The notes beneath the pieces were generated by a model. It saw nothing but the letters and a program-made list of their open reading frames with translations, had not been told where the DNA came from and searched no databases. Below are positions 9,301 to 11,319 of a stretch of DNA of 11,319 nucleotides, in pieces. The translations under genes were made by a program, and so were the position numbers. The stretch comes from JBCCZC01 sp039188505 (GTDB taxonomy: Bacteria; Pseudomonadota; Gammaproteobacteria; Xanthomonadales; SZUA-38), in contig JBCCZC010000166.1 of the NCBI GenBank assembly GCA_039188505.1, positions 1-11,319 on the forward strand, in the 5' to 3' direction. Position 1 is the stretch's first letter. Each line of letters starts with the position of its first letter.

Positions 9301-9829
9301 CGACCTCGCCAGCCACCTCATGTACCCGAAGGTCTATGCGGACTACGCGGCGACGCGCGCGACCCACGGCGATCTCAGCGTGCTGCCCACGCACGTCTTC
9401 TTCTACGGGATGGCATCGGGGGAGGAGATCACGATCGACCTCGAGAAGGGGCGCCAGGCCGTGGTCCGATACCTCACGACCTCGGATGCTGATGCCCATG
9501 GACAACGGCGGGTGTTCTTCGAGATCAACGGCCAGTCGGCGACGATCCGCGTCGACGACCGGGCGCTGAGCCAGGCGAGCGTCGCGAGCGAGAAGGCCGA
9601 TCCCGCCAACGACACGCACGTCGCGGCGCCCATGCCGGGGCTGGTGGTGTACATCTCGGTGCAGCCGGGACAGGCCGTACAGCGGGGTGATACGCTGCTC
9701 ACCATCGAGGCCATGAAGATGGAGACCGCGGTCACCGCGGATCGCGACGGGACCGTGGGGCGCGTCCTCGCCCAGGCCGGAGCGACGGTGGAGGCCAAGG
9801 ATCTGCTCCTGACGATCGACGATGGATGA
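6380..9829 (+). CDS. pyc: Pyruvate carboxylase, single-chain biotin enzyme
   Basis: This enzyme carboxylates pyruvate to oxaloacetate using ATP and bicarbonate, an anaplerotic and gluconeogenic step. At 1149 residues it has the full single-chain length. Residues 1 to about 450 are biotin carboxylase (LLVANRSEIAIR; ATP-grasp Lys161 and glycine loop GGGGRGM at 165-171; EVNPRVQVEHTVTEQ from 292). The carboxyltransferase begins at LTDTTFRDAHQS, with metal ligand Asp544, carbamylated Lys713 in AIKDMAG, and His742/His744 in HTHDT. The spacing of these four equals that of the Rhizobium etli enzyme (D549, K718, H747, H749). A conserved C-terminal domain follows. The biotinyl domain carries EAMKMET with biotin Lys1113. 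The long central linker plus both domains rule out acetyl-/propionyl-CoA carboxylase subunits. It should be a tetramer needing a biotin ligase encoded elsewhere. Its 3' end overlaps the next gene by 8 bp. Confidence 0.97.
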   Translation: MAPFKKLLVANRSEIAIRVYRAAAELGIPTVAVYSAEDRLALHRFGAGEAHQVGDGMTPTQAYLDIDEMIRVAKLAGCDAVHPGYGFLSENPDFAERCAAEGITFVGPRPDVMRRLGNKVDARNIATAANVPVMPATEPLPADIETCVGIAEEIGFPVMLKASWGGGGRGMRVIESSAELREQLPVARREAHSAFGNDEVYLEKLVRHARHVEVQVIGDQHGTIVHLFERDCSVQRRHQKVIERAPAPYLDDATRTEICAAAVRLAASVDYSNAGTVEFLQDIDTGAFYFIEVNPRVQVEHTVTEQVTGLDIVKAQIRIAAGARIGEVEESGIPAQEAIGMSGAALQCRITSEDPRNNFIPDYGPITAYRSPSGPGIRLDAGTAYTGALITRHYDSLLVKITALGQSHTEAIGRMQRALREFRVRGVETNLLFLQRLLAHEDFLAGNYNTRFIDGAPELLAAPPPSTHASGLLSWIANVMVNGSDQVAERSTPRVLAAPQAPPPPTTVAPDGVRQILERDGADAVVRWLQAQDRPLLTDTTFRDAHQSLLATRMRTIDMLRIAPRYARTLPTLFSVESWGGATFDVALRFLKEDPWERLHDLSAAMPNLMQQMLLRSATGVGYTNYPDNVVRYFIDQAAAAGVDVFRIFDCLNWVENMRMAIDAVRETGKIAEAAICYTGDILDPGRSKYDLAYYVGLAQELEAAGAHILAIKDMAGLLRPAAARQLIGTLKQEVGLPIHFHTHDTSGGALASIVAAVEAGADIVDAAMDSMSGLTSQPCLGSVVAALAHTEHDMGLDDAPIRSISDYWEEVRGQYAAFESDVRSGASEVYLHEMPGGQFTNLKEQAASLGIGPKWHEVARAYADVNLAFGDIVKVTPSSKVVGDMALMMVTSELSIADVLDPERDIAFPDSVVSLMAGELGQPPGGFPPELQAKVLRGREAIAARPGSLLEPLDIDAERSTVEARLGHAISDADLASHLMYPKVYADYAATRATHGDLSVLPTHVFFYGMASGEEITIDLEKGRQAVVRYLTTSDADAHGQRRVFFEINGQSATIRVDDRALSQASVASEKADPANDTHVAAPMPGLVVYISVQPGQAVQRGDTLLTIEAMKMETAVTADRDGTVGRVLAQAGATVEAKDLLLTIDDG

Positions 9830-10259
9830 GCTACCCCCGGAAGTCGTCCGGCACCTGCGTGACGGGCGCTGGATTCAGGCGATCAAGGCGCTGCGCGAGC
9901 ATCTCGATGTCGACCTGGCGAGCGCCAAGAACATCATCGATGGCTACCGGCACGGCGACGGTCCGCCGGATCTTCCGTCAGCGCCGCCCCCGAGCTCCGG
10001 CTACCAGACCCGGCAGCAGCACCATGCGCTGCCGGCGCGGGTCGTCGGGCTGCTGCACAGCGGCCAGAAGATCGAGGCCATCAAGCGACTGCGCGAGGAA
10101 CGTGGGCTTGGTCTGAAGGATGCGCATGATCAGGTCCAGGCCTACCTCGGGCGCCATCCCGAGCTGGCGCGACTCAATCCCTCCGGCGGCGGACGCTTCC
10201 TGGTGATCGCCGCCGTCGTCATCGTGGTCGTCGCCTACGTCGCCTGGCGCACCGTGTAG
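9822..10259 (+). CDS. Small tail-anchored protein with two L7/L12-CTD-like repeats, function unknown
   Basis: This is a 145-residue protein of unknown function. Two similar segments of about 40 residues (4-43 and 70-109) match at about 16 positions, with shared pattern LP..VV..L..G...AIK.LRE.....L..A. The second (KIEAIKRLREERGLGLKDAHD, residues 83-103) closely resembles the helix-turn-helix face of the ribosomal protein L7/L12 C-terminal domain, whose signature is IKxVRxxTGLGLKEAKD. A Pro/Ser/Gln/His-rich linker (about 44-69) joins them. Residues 126-142 (FLVIAAVVIVVVAYVAW) form one transmembrane helix at the extreme C terminus, so the repeats should face the cytoplasm with no signal peptide. 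It is too short, and lacks the N-terminal dimer domain, to be L7/L12 itself. The start ATG 9822 lies inside pyc (8-bp overlap) with no Shine-Dalgarno, so reinitiation from pyc is likely. Lactate dehydrogenase begins seven bases after its stop. Confidence 0.85.
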   Translation: MDELPPEVVRHLRDGRWIQAIKALREHLDVDLASAKNIIDGYRHGDGPPDLPSAPPPSSGYQTRQQHHALPARVVGLLHSGQKIEAIKRLREERGLGLKDAHDQVQAYLGRHPELARLNPSGGGRFLVIAAVVIVVVAYVAWRTV

Positions 10260-10266
10260 CGGCTGG

Positions 10267-11205
10267 ATGGCGCCACGGACGGTCGGCATCGTTGGAACCG
10301 GAAACGTCGGCATGGCCGCGGCGTTCGCGGTGTTCGTCGGTCAGCACGCGGATCGACTGATTCTCGTCGACAAGGATCGCGCCCGCGCCGAAGGAGAGGC
10401 CATGGACCTCATCCACGGGCAGCCGCTGATCGGACCAACCGAGGTGAGCGCCGGCAGCTACGAGGATCTCGCCGCGGCACACCTCGTGATCGTCACCGCT
10501 GGTGTCGGGCAGCAACCCGGCGAAACCCGCCTGGACCTCATGAACCGGAACGCAGCGGTGTTTCGGGAGATCGCCGCGGAACTCGATGCCCACGCCCCGG
10601 ACGCCGTCCTGATCATCGCGACCAACCCGGTCGACCTGCTGACCTACGTGATGCAGGAACTCAGCAGTCGACCGATGGACCGCATCTTCGGGACCGGTAC
10701 GCTGCTCGATACCTCTCGCTTTCGCGCCTTGCTCGGTCAGCATTACAACGTCGATTCACGGTCGGTCCACGCGTACATCCTCGGAGAGCATGGCGACAGC
10801 GAGGTGGCCGCGTGGAGCAGTGCGCGCATCGGCAATCTGCCGCTGCGGAAGGCGTCGGTCGTCGGCGCGGTCTTCGATCCCGCGGAGATGAGTCGCCTCT
10901 TCACCCGAGTCCAGCGGGCCGCCTACGAGATCATCGAGCGCAAGGACTACACGAACTGGGCCATCGGCGCCGTCATCGCCAGGCTGGTCACTGCGGTTCT
11001 CGGCGACCAGCGAAGCGTGCTACCCGTCAGCGTGCGCCTGAAGGGCGAGTACGGGATCGAGAACGTCTGCCTGAGCCTGCCGACGGTCGTCGGCGGAGAC
11101 GGCGTCGGGGCACGCCTGCTGCCGGAGATCGACGAGCGGGAGCTGGCCCTGCTGCGGGATTCGGCGGCCGTGCTGGAGCGATCGCTGCGGGAAATCGAGA
11201 TCTGA
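10267..11205 (+). CDS. ldh: L-lactate dehydrogenase, NAD-dependent (LDH/MDH superfamily)
   Basis: This enzyme probably interconverts pyruvate and L-lactate with NAD(H). The 312-residue protein has the superfamily layout. GTGNVG at 10-15 is the Rossmann loop and Asp35 the likely adenosine-ribose ligand, favouring NAD. AGVGQQPGETR at 78-88 is the active-site loop, Asn120 follows, the Asp148/Arg151 pair lies in LLDTSRFR, and catalytic His175 is in GEHGDSE. Thr229 in YTNWAIG occupies the substrate-pocket position. The specificity residue (dogfish position 102) is Gln82, as in lactate dehydrogenases; malate dehydrogenases have Arg. Arg88 would bind the carboxylate. Malate dehydrogenase is therefore less likely, but only assay can exclude a mixed 2-oxoacid specificity. 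ATG 10267 follows the small membrane-protein gene by seven bases with no strong ribosome site, suggesting cotranscription. Sharing a transcript with pyruvate carboxylase puts two pyruvate-using enzymes under one control. Confidence 0.92.
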   Translation: MAPRTVGIVGTGNVGMAAAFAVFVGQHADRLILVDKDRARAEGEAMDLIHGQPLIGPTEVSAGSYEDLAAAHLVIVTAGVGQQPGETRLDLMNRNAAVFREIAAELDAHAPDAVLIIATNPVDLLTYVMQELSSRPMDRIFGTGTLLDTSRFRALLGQHYNVDSRSVHAYILGEHGDSEVAAWSSARIGNLPLRKASVVGAVFDPAEMSRLFTRVQRAAYEIIERKDYTNWAIGAVIARLVTAVLGDQRSVLPVSVRLKGEYGIENVCLSLPTVVGGDGVGARLLPEIDERELALLRDSAAVLERSLREIEI

Positions 11206-11206
11206 T

Positions 11207-11290
11207 CGGAAAAAGGGGTCAGGTACAGTTTCGCCCGGAAAAAGGGGTCAGGTACATTTTCGCGGGCGAAAATGTACCTGACCCCTTTTT
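11207..11290. repeat. Tandem plus inverted 25-28 bp repeats (AAAAAGGGGTCAGGTACA family)
   Basis: Three copies of one unit follow the lactate dehydrogenase stop. Copies A (11207-11234) and B (11236-11263) are direct, 28 bp each with a single mismatch (G at 11228, T at 11257) and a 29-bp period. Copy C (11266-11290) is the exact reverse complement of 25 bp of B (11239-11263). From memory, GGGGTCAGGTACA-type repeats ending in A or T runs are dispersed in many environmental proteobacterial genomes, often beside REP-associated tyrosine transposase (RAYT, IS200-like) genes. No transposase is visible here. The region is more AT-rich than its surroundings, suggesting a mobile or REP-like origin. Confidence 0.85.
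11239..11290. terminator. Long hairpin with A-tract and T-tract, possible bidirectional terminator
   Basis: Arms 11239-11263 and 11266-11290 are perfectly complementary over 25 bp around GG. The structure begins with AAAAA and ends with TTTTT, so RNA from either strand would form a stem ending in a U run. It lies 33 bases after the lactate dehydrogenase stop, a natural place for termination. The U run is inside the stem rather than after it and the stem is unusually long, so termination is plausible but may be a side effect of a repeat element. Confidence 0.45.
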
Positions 11291-11311
11291 CACCCCTTAG
11301 ACTAGGCGGCC

Positions 11312-11319
11312 ATGAACGA
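11312..11319 (+). CDS. Possible start of the next gene (runs off window)
   Basis: ATG AAC GA at the window edge could begin a further + strand gene. Only two full codons are visible, so no product can be named. There is no Shine-Dalgarno; a TAGACT (11298-11303) lies eight bases upstream and could be a -10 element for a transcript starting near the ATG itself. This is a weak call based on position and spacing. Confidence 0.2.

Noticed and set aside
9822..10259. Small gene as ribosomal protein L7/L12 (rplL)
   Set aside because: It lacks the N-terminal dimerisation domain and hinge, carries two CTD-like segments and a transmembrane tail, and is not beside rplJ or rpoB.
11207..11290. Repeats as a CRISPR array
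   Set aside because: Copies A and B are separated by only one base, with no spacers, and the third copy is inverted.
10812..11300. 162-codon + strand frame running from ldh through the 3' repeat
   Set aside because: It is out of frame with ldh and extends through the repeat only because that DNA lacks stops in this frame; there is no ribosome site or recognisable fold.

Overview
The window is a GC-rich, almost fully coding stretch of a bacterial chromosome with every gene on the + strand. Long GC-rich reading frames, frequent ATGA/GTGA stop-start overlaps and near-absence of spacers point to a high-GC proteobacterium. A gammaproteobacterium is my best guess, from the gene types and the 3' repeat family, but nothing here proves the lineage.

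Region 1 (1-6144) is a glycogen/alpha-glucan cassette. It holds the 3' end of glycogen synthase (glgA), glycogen debranching enzyme (glgX), 4-alpha-glucanotransferase (malQ) and a PGM1-type phosphoglucomutase (pgm). Each gene overlaps the next by 4 bases, so this is surely one transcript with coupled translation. Together they cover chain elongation, branch removal, recycling of short maltodextrins, and exchange of glucose-1-phosphate with glucose-6-phosphate.

Region 2 (6145-6379) is the only sizeable spacer. It has no clear sigma-70 promoter. It does carry a 9-bp direct repeat, six GATC sites in 72 bp, GC-rich palindromes, a 20-codon ORF with tandem AGA codons that ends one base before the next start, and a strong Shine-Dalgarno sequence.

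Region 3 (6380-11205) is a pyruvate-node cluster. It holds a single-chain biotin-dependent pyruvate carboxylase, a small protein with two ribosomal-L7/L12-CTD-like helical repeats and a C-terminal membrane anchor (8-bp overlap with the carboxylase gene), and an NAD-dependent L-lactate dehydrogenase. The carboxylase sends pyruvate to oxaloacetate and the dehydrogenase interconverts pyruvate and lactate. The small protein has no known role and is the most unusual gene in the window.

Region 4 (11206-11319) begins one base after the lactate dehydrogenase stop codon. It has a tandem pair of 28-bp repeats (AAAAAGGGGTCAGGTACA core) followed by an inverted copy, forming a very long near-perfect hairpin. 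This looks like a dispersed REP/RAYT-type or MITE-like element that may also act as a bidirectional terminator. A possible next gene starts at 11312 and runs off the window. I found no tRNA, rRNA, CRISPR array or intact transposase.
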